From Hirudo medicinalis (lineage: Eukaryota > Annelida > Clitellata > Hirudinida > Hirudinidae): 64,000 nucleotides of DNA. This document shows positions 20,056 through 30,639 of the stretch, in pieces (within the stretch, counting starts at the first letter, position 1; each line of letters begins with the position of its first letter). The position numbers were made by a program, and so were the translations under genes. The notes below the pieces were generated by a model. It saw only the letters and a program-made list of their open reading frames with translations. It had not been told where the DNA came from and did no database searches. The stretch covers positions 83,481 to 147,480 of the forward strand of contig MPNW01000045.1 of the NCBI GenBank assembly GCA_011800805.1, written 5' to 3'.

Positions 20056-23000
20056 TCAGAGGTAGTAATTATCTAGACCAGGATTTATTCCTTCGACATC
20101 TTGTGGCATGCAACGGAGAATCATGTCCACATAACCAGCAACGTCCACTTGTGCAGTTTCATATCTTTTGATGAATGGTTCTTGCTGCAATATAATGCTA
20201 GGTCAAATTTTTTATAGCAAATTAAGATTTATTTGATGAAGGCAGGAGTACTCACAATAAGTTTGTTGTATTTGGGCCTCTGCTGATATTCCTTTATTAA
20301 ACTGAAATGAATTCATGAATGACATCAAAAATAATAAGAAAAACAAAGCAAATTTTGCTATCACCATGTGTGGACTAAACGATAACAATGCAGAGTTTGA
20401 TTAGAGAAGTCCTACCAGGTATTGACAAATCTGATAAACTCTGGTGAAAATCTATGGTCTTCAAGGCTGAGCTGTGGTGATGGCTCGTCAAGGACCCTGC
20501 TGAGCTGTTCAAACAATGTCTTCCAGTTTGGATATGGATAAACTCCAGTAGAGACTTCATACTGAAAATGCATCAAACTTGCTTTTTTTTAAATAAATGT
20601 AGGTTCTACAAAGAAGGTGCAAATGCTTTTGATGTCGATGGAAATTATAGCAAATCACAGACTAATCCAAAATCATTGACAAGTGCAACTGCTGTTACCC
20701 TGTGATTAATGTCAAGAGATAGTCATGTCACAAACCAATGTAATGCCCAGGCTCCACACATCTGATCTCACATCATAACCTTTGCTTGACCTAGTTGGGT
20801 CGATCCTTTCAGGCTGAAATTGAATGTTATGCACATTCATAAACAGTTCATTAATTATGAGGTTTCATACAAAAAATGCTGCAAGGCTATTGAATTTATT
20901 TATTCATGGCATCACATAACACTCCAAATTAAAATGGCAGCTAAATAAATGTTTTTGAAAACTTACTGCCATATATGGTCTGCAGCCAGCATCTTGTGTT
21001 TTGGCAATGGAGTCCACCAATTGCCCACTGATGCCAAAATCACACAATTTGATGGCCCCATTACGATCCAATAGTATGTTTGATGGTTTGATGTCTAAGA
21101 TCAAATTTAGAGTTCATGAATAAATAAAACGATTAATTATTAAATAAAACAATTATTTCATAATATCTTTGAGAAGCGGCCTTGAGTGTTCAATTAGAGA
21201 ATTGACAACAAGATTGACCAAATGAAATGTTAGATTAAATTCATGCATTTAATTTAACCATGGGAAAACCTTACCTCTGTGGATTATTTTTAGCTTTTCT
21301 TTCAAGTATATTAAAGCCTTCAGCATCTGTTTATTAGAATGTGGAAATGTATTGTCAGTAAACATTGGCTTTAGCAACACCAGCAAAATTATCAATTACC
21401 TTAACTATGTGATTAATTAGGCTATTTTCCTTAATGATTAGGAATAGTCTCTTCTCAGCCCAACTTTGGACAATTAGCTCAGCTTAATGCCATATGCTGA
21501 AAAAAAATCTGCAACTGTCTTCTGACTTGTGATGGATACGAGTGACACTTCCTGTTATGCCTCTCTCCTTTATCTTGACTATTTATTATTTATTTATTCA
21601 TCTGGTCGAAGGGCTATCTTAAACCACAGACATGACCGGCCTCATCAAAAAGGAAAGAGAAACAGTCAACATTGAGCGAGAAAAAGCAAAAAAAGCAAAG
21701 TCGACAGAACATTAATTACATTAATATTAAAACCCTTCTGTGCTGGTGTTTCTATTTTCATAATTTATTTTATTTTATCACATTAGAAAGTTATTCCATT
21801 TGAAGCTGAAAACAATTCAGGACTTTCAGCAATAACCAAATTCTAATTCTGCATGTTGAGAGGATTAACTTACCACAATAATAAATATATTATATAATAA
21901 TGCCTAATAAGGCCATTGACTCTGTCTACTGTCTGAATAAATTATCTGCATAAGATAATGCAAGAGGATGGCTTAGAAACTTTCTTAGTTCAAGGAGAGT
22001 TGCCATCAATGGCTTTATTTCTGATGAAATCCCAGTCACCAGTGGATTTCCTCAGGGTAGACTTTAAGGCTGACCCCATTTATACTCTACATAAACGACC
22101 TGCCCAATTTATTTCTAAACTACAACACTACCTTTAAACTCTTTACTGATGATGTGAAACTTTTTAATCAGTCCCCAACTCAGTTCAAAATTCACTTGAT
22201 AAGATATCAGAATGGAGCTACAAATGGCAATTGCAACTTGCTCCTGAAAAGTGTTTGGTTTTCTCATTGGGTGGCTGCAAAAGAAGTTTACATTTGTAAG
22301 AGTACCGTATCAGCGGCCACGAACTGACAAGGATTGATATGATTCAGGACTTAGGTATTTTAATGGATTCCTCTCTCTGTTTTGATAAGCACATCAACAA
22401 CATTGCCAAAAAGGCTGCCACAATTTCCCAAATGATACTCTCTTATTTCGCAGCAAAGAATCAAGACATTCTCAAAAGAGCGTTTTGTACTTATGTGAGA
22501 CCCATTCTCGAATGCTGCTCTCCGATATGGAAAACCCATACAAAGTATCTTATTGACAGGATTGAATGTATCCAGAGGAGATTTACCAAGGCCATACCCT
22601 CCATGGCTACTCATCCATACATGGATAGACTCAGATTGCATAATCTACCAACTCTTGAAAAGTGTTGCTTATGGGTTAACCTATCACTTTGCTTCAAGTT
22701 AAGAAGGGGACTGCTTAATGGCAGTCTCCTTCTCTCTCCTACCCTCAACATATTCTAGGACACGAGGTCACAATTTAAACTAAGAACTGATAAAATCAGA
22801 TGCAAAACTACTAAGAATTTCTTCTGTAACCGAGTTGTTAGATCATGGAACCCCCTGCCAGCCGATATTGTAAATTCATCATCTGTTTCTCGTTTTGACT
22901 CGGCTATTCGTGAACTTAAATCAATATCTCACCTACAAATAATTTCCTTCTTTTTTTGTGTGTCCACAAACGAATGTATTTCATTTTTATTTTCGAGCTA

Positions 23001-26000
23001 AGGGGTACTAGTTTAGTTGTTTGCTGCCATTGACTCCATCGCTCAAATTTGTGCATTTCTGTTTTCTTAAGTTCACTTGGTCATCTAAGAAGCTGAATGA
23101 CCCTTTGACCGAAGTTGATAATAAATAAAATAAAATAAATAATAATATATTATTAATTATATTAAGTAATTTTTATCATTAATTATATTATTATTTATAA
23201 TTATATTATATTACTTATATTATATACCAACAAATGGTATGAACACTAAGGTTATGGCTTTTTTGGAACATATTTTCCAGTGTTATAAATCAATGAAGTT
23301 TTGTTCAAAAGTAATGAAAAAGACATTAACTTGATTTGGTTTTTGAAAAAGATCACCCCAAAGCAAAAATTTGATTTTACCTTATAAGCATATAAATATA
23401 AAAAAATTAAATATTTTGTAAGCATTATTTTTTAACTCTAATGCATCATTAGAGCAATTGGATAACATTTATCTGCCTGAAGAAATTGCACCACCCCCAC
23501 ATACCTGGTCTTCATCCATCTTCCACCATTCAATTACACCAACCAGTCAATAAGTCATTCCTCGTCAATAGAGGTTTCTCATATGCCTCCCCCTGAAGAC
23601 TCACCTATTCAGGATGCCAACATGAAACACAATGAACATTATTGATATTATTATTATTATTATTGTTGTTATTATTATCATCATCATCACTACCACCATA
23701 TCATCATCATCATCATCATCATTATTATTACTGTTATGTGGGTTTTGAAGCATGTAATAGTCTATTGCTCTAGCTTAACATACACAATTACAAACTTACA
23801 CATCAATTCTACAAGTGTGAATAGCTACATACTGAAAAAGATCGCAGAATATTTAACATTACTATATCATAATATGCAGCTATTATGTTCTGTTAGCTAA
23901 AGTAAATCTAGGCTGAAGTTTCTCCTTGTTTTTACAGATGTCTTAAAAATGTTGAAAGCACTTCATTGCCAGTTCTGTGCATTGATTTATTCTGGGAATT
24001 TCCAGCCTTGATGGTTCTTGATTGCAAAACTTTTTCAGACTTTAATACTTTTTCTTGAACGTGCAAGCTGCTACATAGCTTTTGATAAGCATCTGCATTG
24101 TAGATTTTGTTGCTCTTGGAATGGAATTCCATCTTGCATTACTTGATTTAGTTATTTTCTGAAACTTCACTTTAGGAAATCTTCCAGTTTCTGCAAAAAA
24201 GCTACTTGAGTTAAATGAGCAAGTTCCAGGATGACTGCATATTCAATGTTGGGTGATGTTTTCAACTTCTTACTTTAGTGATAACTTTTTTGTGATCTTT
24301 CTAGGGCTGCAGAATGACTAAATTTTTTAATATCGATTAATTGCGTAATTAATTGTACCATGTTATTACAAATAATTTATAAATATATTTAAATTTGATC
24401 CAAAATTCAACTTTATTCATGATAAAATGTTCACAATAGTAGTTTAGAAATAGGTTTTTGTGGTTCACTAATTCACAGTTGGCCAGTTGATGAGGCAAAC
24501 AAGTCTTTTGATATTGTCTGGAGACAGAGAAGCACGTTTCTTACACACACCATGTCCAGAAAGGGAAAATAGCCATTCACATGGCACAGTCATAGTTGGA
24601 GAAGCTAAGCATTTGAAGGCTAGCTTGCTAACAAGGCCATGTGATGGCACACATTTCCATCACCATTCCAATGTACAAAAATCTGTCATTTCTGGTTCTG
24701 CTCTATGTGCTAAAGCTTTTGTTACAGCAGATGATACAGATACTTGTGTCCACCGTATGTTTTTAAACGCAATGCAGTAAGTTTGGTCTTTGTACATAAT
24801 AATAATATGGGAAGCCAGAAGCCAAAGAAATAACAAGATATAAAACGAAAAATAGTTGAAAATATTTTATAAATTAATAAAATAATTTATTAAAAAAGTA
24901 TAACAATTTAACAGGTTAATTGTTGCATGAATTATTTTAACTACACAAAAAATTAGAGCATTAATGCAGATTAATCTACAGCCCTAGTCCTTTCCCTTCT
25001 TTGATGAACAAACAAAGGAACAGATAGTAACCAAAATTTTTGTTTTGAGTGGTATCATTCTCTTGTTTTCTGGTGATTGAACTTCTAATGGAACAGTTCT
25101 GTTCTATGTGATTCTTGAAATTGTATGAGATTCTTTGACCAGATCTTTGTTGATTCTTTCAATGTTAGAAGCACTTTTCTTATGAGATGTTTATGAATAG
25201 AAGTAATACTTGAGATCTTTCATAAAAGCGATTGGCATTGCTCATTTAGGAAGCTTATATACTAAAAAAACAATGACTGTTCCAGAAAGTTCTAGAGACT
25301 TCTACTAAGTTCTAGAAAATTCCAGAAGGTTCAAAAAAGTTCTAGAAACCTTCAGAAAGTCTTAGTACTACTAGTTTAGTTTAGTTGGTTAAAGTTGGCT
25401 GTGCTGTGATAATTTTAACTACATAATGCTACCACTTGCATATGCCACTTATATGCGATTTTAGAAATTTGATGTTGGGGTGACTGTTTTTTTTTTAAAC
25501 CAGATAGAATTAAACCCTTTTCATCACTTTTGAGCAAACATTCATCGATTTATGATTCAGGAAATTCATTATTTTACAAAAAGTCATGAACTCACATCCC
25601 AAAGTGTGGCAAATATAAATGAATGTACCAAGCAGTCCTAACATGTTATCCTAACATGTTTGTTTCTAAATGTCACTTTCAGAATTACAAAATTATTCTG
25701 CTTGATCTTATATCCATCAGAAATCACTTACCAAAATTAACTCACCCAGTGCATCATAGACATATACTCAATTACCATTATTGCTATCAGCATTATCATC
25801 TCTATCCTCCTTAGCTCCATCCTCATCTTTAATATCACCTAACCTTATCATCACTATGAACTCACAGCAACAGTGAGCTTCCCCAAGACATTCTCAGGTA
25901 TTGTCTGCTTGAGGGACTTGTGGACAAACTTGTAAAACTTATCCAGGGAGATGGACATCAGTTCCATGCAGATCCAGCAATCGCCCTGCCAATGCAAAAA

Positions 26001-29000
26001 TTCTTGAAACATAGTCAAGGTTGTGCAGGTTGGCCGAATGGGTTACGTTCCTGCACAAGGCGGTAATGGCAACAGTCATAATGTGTCATGTTCGAAACCC
26101 AGCCTGCACTGCCGCAAGCGCCCTTGGGAAGGAGCGCTATATAAATGGTTAAAAGCGCCTCTGACGCTATGCATATGGCACTATATAAATGAACTACATT
26201 TACATTTACAAGATACTTTGTACCTATTTCAAATCAAATTAATAATAATTAGGGTTCTGATTCTTGGCATTGTGGAAAATTTAATGATATAATTGCATTT
26301 ACTCCTCTTAATAATTGAATCACATATAATGTATGAACCATTTTAATGTTTATGAAAATGATACTTTTGGTGGCACTAAATAAATGAGCTACAATTACAA
26401 TTCCTAACCTCTTTAAATAGAGCACCATAAAACTGGACAATGTAGGGACAATCACTGCTCTTCATCACCACCTCAAGGTCCATCAGCAGCTTCTTCTGTC
26501 CCTTCTCATCGACTGTAGATCTTATCCTCTAGAGGCAATGCATGTTAATAATAATAATAATAATAATAATAATGACAATGACAATGACAATGACAATAAT
26601 AATAATAATAATAATAATAATATTAATATTAATAATAATGATGACAACAGCAATGATAATAACAACAGAGAAAAACAGGTGTTATAGGATTTCTCTTTCC
26701 ATCATTGCAATTTATTAATCCTACACCATTCCAATAGAAATCATGTAAATGGTTGAAGATGGTTTACTCATTAATACTGTTATAACCCTGAAAAATGCCA
26801 TCAATTAATTTTTAAAGTTATATTTATGTTTAATTAGTTTTCGATTATATTCACTATCTTTTAGTTCTACGGCGAGACAAAAATCTCAGATAGAAGCAGA
26901 GGAAGATCTCAGACAGAAGATAGAAGATCTCAGACAGAAGCAGACAAGATCTCAGACAGAAGCAGACAAGATCGCAGAGAATCTCGAAGCCCACATTGAA
27001 GAACTTTCCTATTCAGCAAATAATCACGCAACTGATCGTTACGCAATAACTGGCAGCAGGATTATTGCGTAAGCGTTGTATTTACAGTTAATACCACTCA
27101 GTTGATAACTGAATATTTGCTGGACAATCCCAACAATAAACTCGGCATAAATTAAGCCCCATCGTTTATTACACTGGTGTCAGAAGTGGGATAGAAGAGA
27201 AATAGTTGAACCGACACAATGAGCAAGGCGCTGGATGATTTAAATGTTTCAGAATTAAGACACGAACTCAGAGAGAGGCAGTTGAGTCCAAAGGGTAAGA
27301 AAGAAGAACTNNNNNNNNNNNNNNNNNNNNNNNNNNNNNNNNNNNNNNNNNNNNNNNNNNNNNNNNNNNNNNNNNNNNNNNNNNNNNNNNNNNNNNNNNN
27401 NNNNNNNNNNNNNNNNNNNNNNNNNNNNNNNNNNNNNNNNNNNNNNNNNNNNNNNNNNNNNNNNNNNNNNNNNNNNNNNNNNNNNNNNNNNNNNNNNNNN
27501 NNNNNNNNNNNNNNNNNNNNNNNNNNNNNNNNNNNNNNNNNNNNNNNNNNNNNNNNNNNNNNNNNNNNNNNNNNNNNNNNNNNNNNNNNNNNNNNNNNNN
27601 NNNNNNNNNNNNNNNNNNNNNNNNNNNNNNNNNNNNNNNNNNNNNNNNNNNNNNNNNNNNNNNNNNNNNNNNNNNNNNNNNNNNNNNNNNNNNNNNNNNN
27701 NNNNNNNNNNNNNNNNNNNNNNNNNNNNNNNNNNNNNNNNNNNNNNNNNNNNNNNNNNNNNNNNNNNNNNNNNNNNNNNNNNNNNNNNNNNNNNNNNNNN
27801 NNNNNNNNNNNNNNNNNNNNNNNNNNNNNNNNNNNNNNNNNNNNNNNNNNNNNNNNNNNNNNNNNNNNNNNNNNNNNNNNNNNNNNNNNNNNNNNNNNNN
27901 NNNNNNNNNNNNNNNNNNNNNNNNNNNNNNNNNNNNNNNNNNNNNNNNNNNNNNNNNNNNNNNNNNNNNNNNNTGGATGGACCGAGGAAGAAAAAGCAAC
28001 AGAATTAATCATGGTGCTGCAAGGAAAGGCAGCCGATCTTCTTCAAACAATGCTGGGTTGTCAAGAATATCAAAAGTTAGTAGACACAATGGAGCGAAGA
28101 AGATCGGCTGGGTTAGGGTTAGGGTTAGGGTCGTTTATTACAATACATTAATTAGTCTGTAATATCTCAGGGTATAATCACATTCATTTGAAATATTACG
28201 TTTCACTGCAATTTGTAGCTATATCAAGGTCTTCAAAAATAGGTCAAAGTAGACTTATTCAAAACTTTAGATTTAAATCTAACAGCAAACAGGAAAATTT
28301 AAATTATGAATTCTTAAAATTTGATATTCAAATAGTATGTATTATGATAATGTTTGCAAAAACATTATTTACCTACCTTAACAGCCATGACAATACCACT
28401 CTGCTTGTGAAGAACCTGATTGACAGTGCCATAAGCACCTCTTCCTATCTCACCCTGATCTACTAGGTCCTCAGCCGAAAAGTCATATTTCTAGTAAGGG
28501 ACAAGAATTTCATCACATTAAATTTGAGAGATGAAGTTTAAACTTGGAAATAATAATGATATATATAATGTTCAATTCTGCAAAGAAAACATCTTTGATA
28601 CTATTAAAAGATTTACTAATGTGTCTTAAATGCCTGATCAAAATAGATGAAAACTTATTTTCAACACTATTCTCAAACATCCCTTCCATACAAACTTCAC
28701 TTCCTCTTTTAACTTAATTTATAGATTACTTAAGTCTTGAAATTATATTTGTGATATGGAATAACATTTGACTTTTTGAAATGTCCTATATTTGCTTTTA
28801 AATAAATTGCAATTAAATGCAATTAGCCAATCTTTTGAGTGCCTTATGTATTTGATTAGAATGTGAAAGCATTTTTTAATCGATCTAACATTTATGTAGT
28901 GCCCCTACCCCGACTCCCTGCACTCCCTGGTGATATGGGCTGGGTTGCGAACACAACACATTGTGACTATAGCCATTACCAATAAATGCAGGAACGAAAC

Positions 29001-30279
29001 CCATTTGGCCAATTTGCTAAGTTTTTTACAAGCAAATGTTTGACAATCTTTAGAAGGGCATAAATCCATTGGTGAAATTCAAAGCCAATACAGAATTCTT
29101 GTTATAGCACCTATATACTTTAAGCATGGAATCAGTAGAACTATTTACTTCCTTGGGGATGACTCACACCTCATATTCGCTTAATATTTGAAATGTATGA
29201 GGAAAAACAATGCTGATATTGTAAATATTAAAGCTCACAAGATCTGGTGATATTTGCAGTTTCCCTGCGCAATCTAGACTCCTTGACTGAATCCTTTCAC
29301 TAAAAAATGATTTTTAAAAATCTCAACAGCACAGCTATAAATATTTGTTTTGCTTCTCTGTCAAGCACATACATTTTAGTTACATGAGAAGCTCCAATAA
29401 ATTTGTAGAATGACATTCCAGCATTCACTCAGTGGAATAGAATAGAATAGTCGTTTTTTGTTTAGCTAATGTAATTTCCTCAAAAATGGATACTAAATAA
29501 AATTGACAGTAAATTTTTAAATTAAGCAAATTTTGAAAAATCATACATTAATACATATCTCCCACAGTTTATTTGGAAGATTAAGTAAATATCCATCCCA
29601 ATAATTAGAAATATTTGGATCTAAAATATGGTGCCTTTGTGGCTCATAATGTGCTTTTGCATCCAAAACAGATGTTTAAGGCACGCAGAACATGGACTAA
29701 TAAATAAAAAATCTAGGAGTATGCAGGGCTGCTGACAGAAATTTCAGGCCCTTAGGCACAGCAGCCAAGGGCACCTATGTTATGTGGATTTGCAGCACAA
29801 TGCAACAATTAAAAACACACTGCATAAGAATAACAAAATCTTCCCAAGTGAAACTGAGAAATAACTGATGATTTAACTAACAGTTGTGTGGGAAGTCGAA
29901 GGTGTTCAAGAGTATTGAAAGAATGAGATGTCTGCATTGACACAGGACAATTTGGAGGAAATGACAGATTCAGATTTCTTCTTCTTTCTGCTGTAGAGCA
30001 TAAGAAAACAGGTTAAACTCCAATTTATCAGGAAATATAAATTATACTTCGCAGTTCACCATCTAAAAATGACCGATAAATGTCAAATTTTTGCAAGTTT
30101 ATAAATAAATCAAGACACTCTGTTTCCACATCGTCACCATGACGGTTAAATGCATTTTAGACGTATAATTCAAAATAGAATAGCCAAAAGGCTCGATCTA
30201 TTCACATCGCCAGATTTAAACAACGGCACAGATCTCTGGCACCACCTTGTGCTGAAGTAAACTCCCGAGCCCCCGCCAT
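20056..30279 (-). CDS. MAP2K4: Dual-specificity MAP kinase kinase 4 (MKK4/SEK1)
   Basis: MKK4 phosphorylates JNK and p38 in stress signalling. Eleven minus-strand exons: 30246-30279, 29878-29990, 28377-28490, 26409-26528, 25866-25985, 21275-21326, 20967-21094, 20736-20813, 20416-20561, 20256-20301, 20056-20184, total 1080 bases or 359 aa (human 399). An N-terminal basic D-site, RRRNLNLSF (residues 14-22), fits the JNK docking pattern. The kinase has the GRGAYG loop, AVK lysine K87, catalytic D185 in HRDIKPSN, DFG D203, and activating sites S213 and T217 in LVDSIAKT, all intact. PERIDPTRSSKGYDVRSDVW follows. The C-terminal exon (PFIKRYETAQVDVAGYV) matches the DVD docking region. Exon 1 (MAGAREFTSAQ) is assigned by phase. 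Introns hold many transposons. Confidence 0.95.
21575..21720 (-). mobile_element. LINE 3' tail, minus strand
   Basis: Read on the minus strand, CCCTTCGACCAGATGAATAA runs into an (ATAAA)-type tail. The same CCTTTGACC..ATAAATAA ending closes the LINE fragment at 23.1 kb and appears again at 60.55 kb. This is only a 3' stub, in a MAP2K4 intron. Confidence 0.55.
21955..23150 (+). mobile_element. Degenerate non-LTR retrotransposon (LINE), RT and 3' end
   Basis: Frames in this MAP2K4 intron give decayed reverse-transcriptase motifs in order: PVTSGFPQG, FILYINDLPN, FKLFTDDVKLF (the catalytic F.DD box), then the thumb/connection region at 22339-22755 (LGILMDSSLCFDKHINNI, CTYVRPILECCSPIW, RIECIQRRFTK). 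The order is that of CR1/jockey-like LINEs. Stop codons and frame changes separate the blocks. The 3' end is CCCTTTGACCGAA then an (ATAAA)n tail at 23101-23145. The 5' half is missing. Confidence 0.85.
23645..23735 (+). repeat. (ATT)n / (ATC)n compound microsatellite
   Basis: A run of ATT units passes into GTT, then ATC and back to ATT units over about 90 bases. It lies in the MAP2K4 intron and is probably unstable in length. Confidence 0.85.
24302..24986 (-). mobile_element. Internally deleted hAT transposon with target duplication
   Basis: The ends TAGGGCTGCAGA (left) and its inverted match TAGGGCTGTAGA (right, reverse complement) delimit 685 bases. They are flanked by 8-base repeats GATCTTTC (24294-24301) and GTCCTTTC (24987-24994), 6 of 8 matching, the size used by hAT elements. 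On the minus strand at 24468-24650 lies the end of a hAT transposase dimerisation domain: VPCEWLFSLSG, SLSPDNIKRLVCLINW. The rest of the transposase is missing, so the copy cannot move by itself. Confidence 0.85.
25280..25356. promoter_or_regulatory. Cluster of heat-shock-element units
   Basis: TTC and GAA blocks alternate with two-base spacers. At 25310-25332 the order is TTC, GAA, TTC, GAA, TTC with exact spacing, a perfect five-unit HSF site. A three-unit match lies at 25280-25292 and looser units run to 25356. This sits in a MAP2K4 intron, about 500 bases from the exon at 25866. A decayed local duplication of GTTCTAGAAA is an alternative reading. Confidence 0.5.
26020..26215 (+). mobile_element. 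tRNA-derived SINE, near-complete copy
   Basis: The copy starts with an A-box-like TTGGCCGAATGGGTTA, has a good pol III B box GTTCGAAACC at 26090-26099, then a body with AAGCGCCCTTGGGAAGG, and a tail AAGCGCCTCTGACGCTATGC ending in TATAAATGAACTAC. Related copies lie at 28890, 36690, 38860 and 49185, with tails alone at 8437 and 60483. The family is therefore abundant. The cloverleaf is too decayed to be a tRNA gene. Confidence 0.8.
26545..26650 (+). repeat. (AAT)n and (GACAAT)n microsatellite
   Basis: AAT units, five GACAAT-type units, then more AAT units over about 100 bases in the MAP2K4 intron just upstream of the exon at 26409-26528. Confidence 0.85.
27311..27973. other. Assembly gap (663 N)
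   Basis: An unbroken run of N. It lies inside the LTR element, as expected where repeats defeat assembly. Any open frame across it is meaningless. Confidence 0.99.
28110..28130 (+). repeat. Interstitial telomere-type repeat
   Basis: About 3.5 units of GGGTTA stand between a gag fragment and the last 12 bases of an LTR. The tract is too short and too internal to be a chromosome end. Confidence 0.8.
28800..29020 (-). mobile_element. SINE copy, minus strand, with 3' extension
   Basis: Read on the minus strand the 5' end is TTGGCCAAATGGGTTTCG near 29015, followed by the SINE body. Beyond it, 28805-28895 matches the left flank of the Tc1 element at 35.1 kb (GCAATTAG.CAATCTTTTGA), so the repeat unit is longer than the tRNA-related part. 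It lies in a MAP2K4 intron. Confidence 0.65.
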
Positions 30280-30638
30280 TTCCGAAATTCAACCTTTAAG
30301 GATCGATCTTAAAATCCTTTAAATCCGTCGCTATCTCAGCCCGCGTGGGCTCAGATTTAAAATTTTACGTCTCAAAAACGACCGAACGAACCCTCGACAA
30401 GTCACAACATCACCCGCGAAAAAGGTAAAGATAGCGGCCTTCCGCTAACATCCGCTCTCGGGAATTTTTGCAGATCTTGCCGAACCAATTTCTTAGTAAC
30501 CTTAGTTTCACTATGATGCAAATAATAGACTAGTTAAGGTTTGTCAAGACGCTTTCGATCGAGAAACCAAACTGACATATTTATTACTCCATTGATCAAG
30601 CAACTAAATCAGCTTATTCGAAAGTCCAAAGGTTTTAT
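30280..30638. promoter_or_regulatory. NDUFB8-MAP2K4 intergenic region with MAP2K4 promoter
   Basis: Only 360 bases separate the NDUFB8 stop from the MAP2K4 start; both genes are on the minus strand. The segment 30340-30470 is GC- and CpG-rich (CCCGCGTGGG, ACCCGCGAAA, CTTCCGCTAACATCCGCT) and is the likely MAP2K4 core promoter. No TATA box is evident. Confidence 0.5.
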
Positions 30639-30639
30639 T
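30634..30639 (-). terminator. Poly(A) signal overlapping the NDUFB8 stop codon
   Basis: On the minus strand the stop TAA runs straight into AATAAAA, so the signal begins in the last base of the stop. The 3' UTR would be only about 20-30 bases. Confidence 0.6.

Larger units (their letters stand above)
26778..28142 (+). mobile_element. Gypsy-type LTR retrotransposon, rearranged, with assembly gap
   Basis: The 5' LTR is 26778-27173 (TGTTATAACC...TTATTACA), with a tandem repeat of AGATCTCAGACAGAAG inside and AATAAA near 27135. Directly after it TGGTGTCAGAAGTGGGAT looks like a tRNA-type primer-binding site (tRNA-Leu is my guess). A reading frame begins at 27219 (DDLNVSELRHELRERQL, a SAP-like gag start). 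Bases 27311-27973 are N. After the gap a gag piece continues (EEEKATELIMVLQGKAADLL), then TTAGGG-type repeats, then the last bases of an LTR (TCGTTTATTACA). Flanking 4-base repeats ATAC at 26774-26777 and 28143-28146 mark the target site. No pol is visible. Confidence 0.8.

Noticed and set aside
26020..26110. A tRNA gene
   Set aside because: A- and B-box-like motifs are present, but the sequence does not fold as a cloverleaf and recurs as a SINE.
26880..26990. CRISPR-like direct repeats
   Set aside because: Tandem AGATCTCAGACAGAAG units sit inside an LTR without unique spacers of constant length.
28110..28130. A chromosome end
   Set aside because: Only 3.5 repeat units, with ordinary sequence and the MAP2K4 exons on both sides.
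27152..28151. Open frames of 240-310 codons on both strands
   Set aside because: They run through 663 undetermined bases; only the short gag-like parts at the edges are real sequence.
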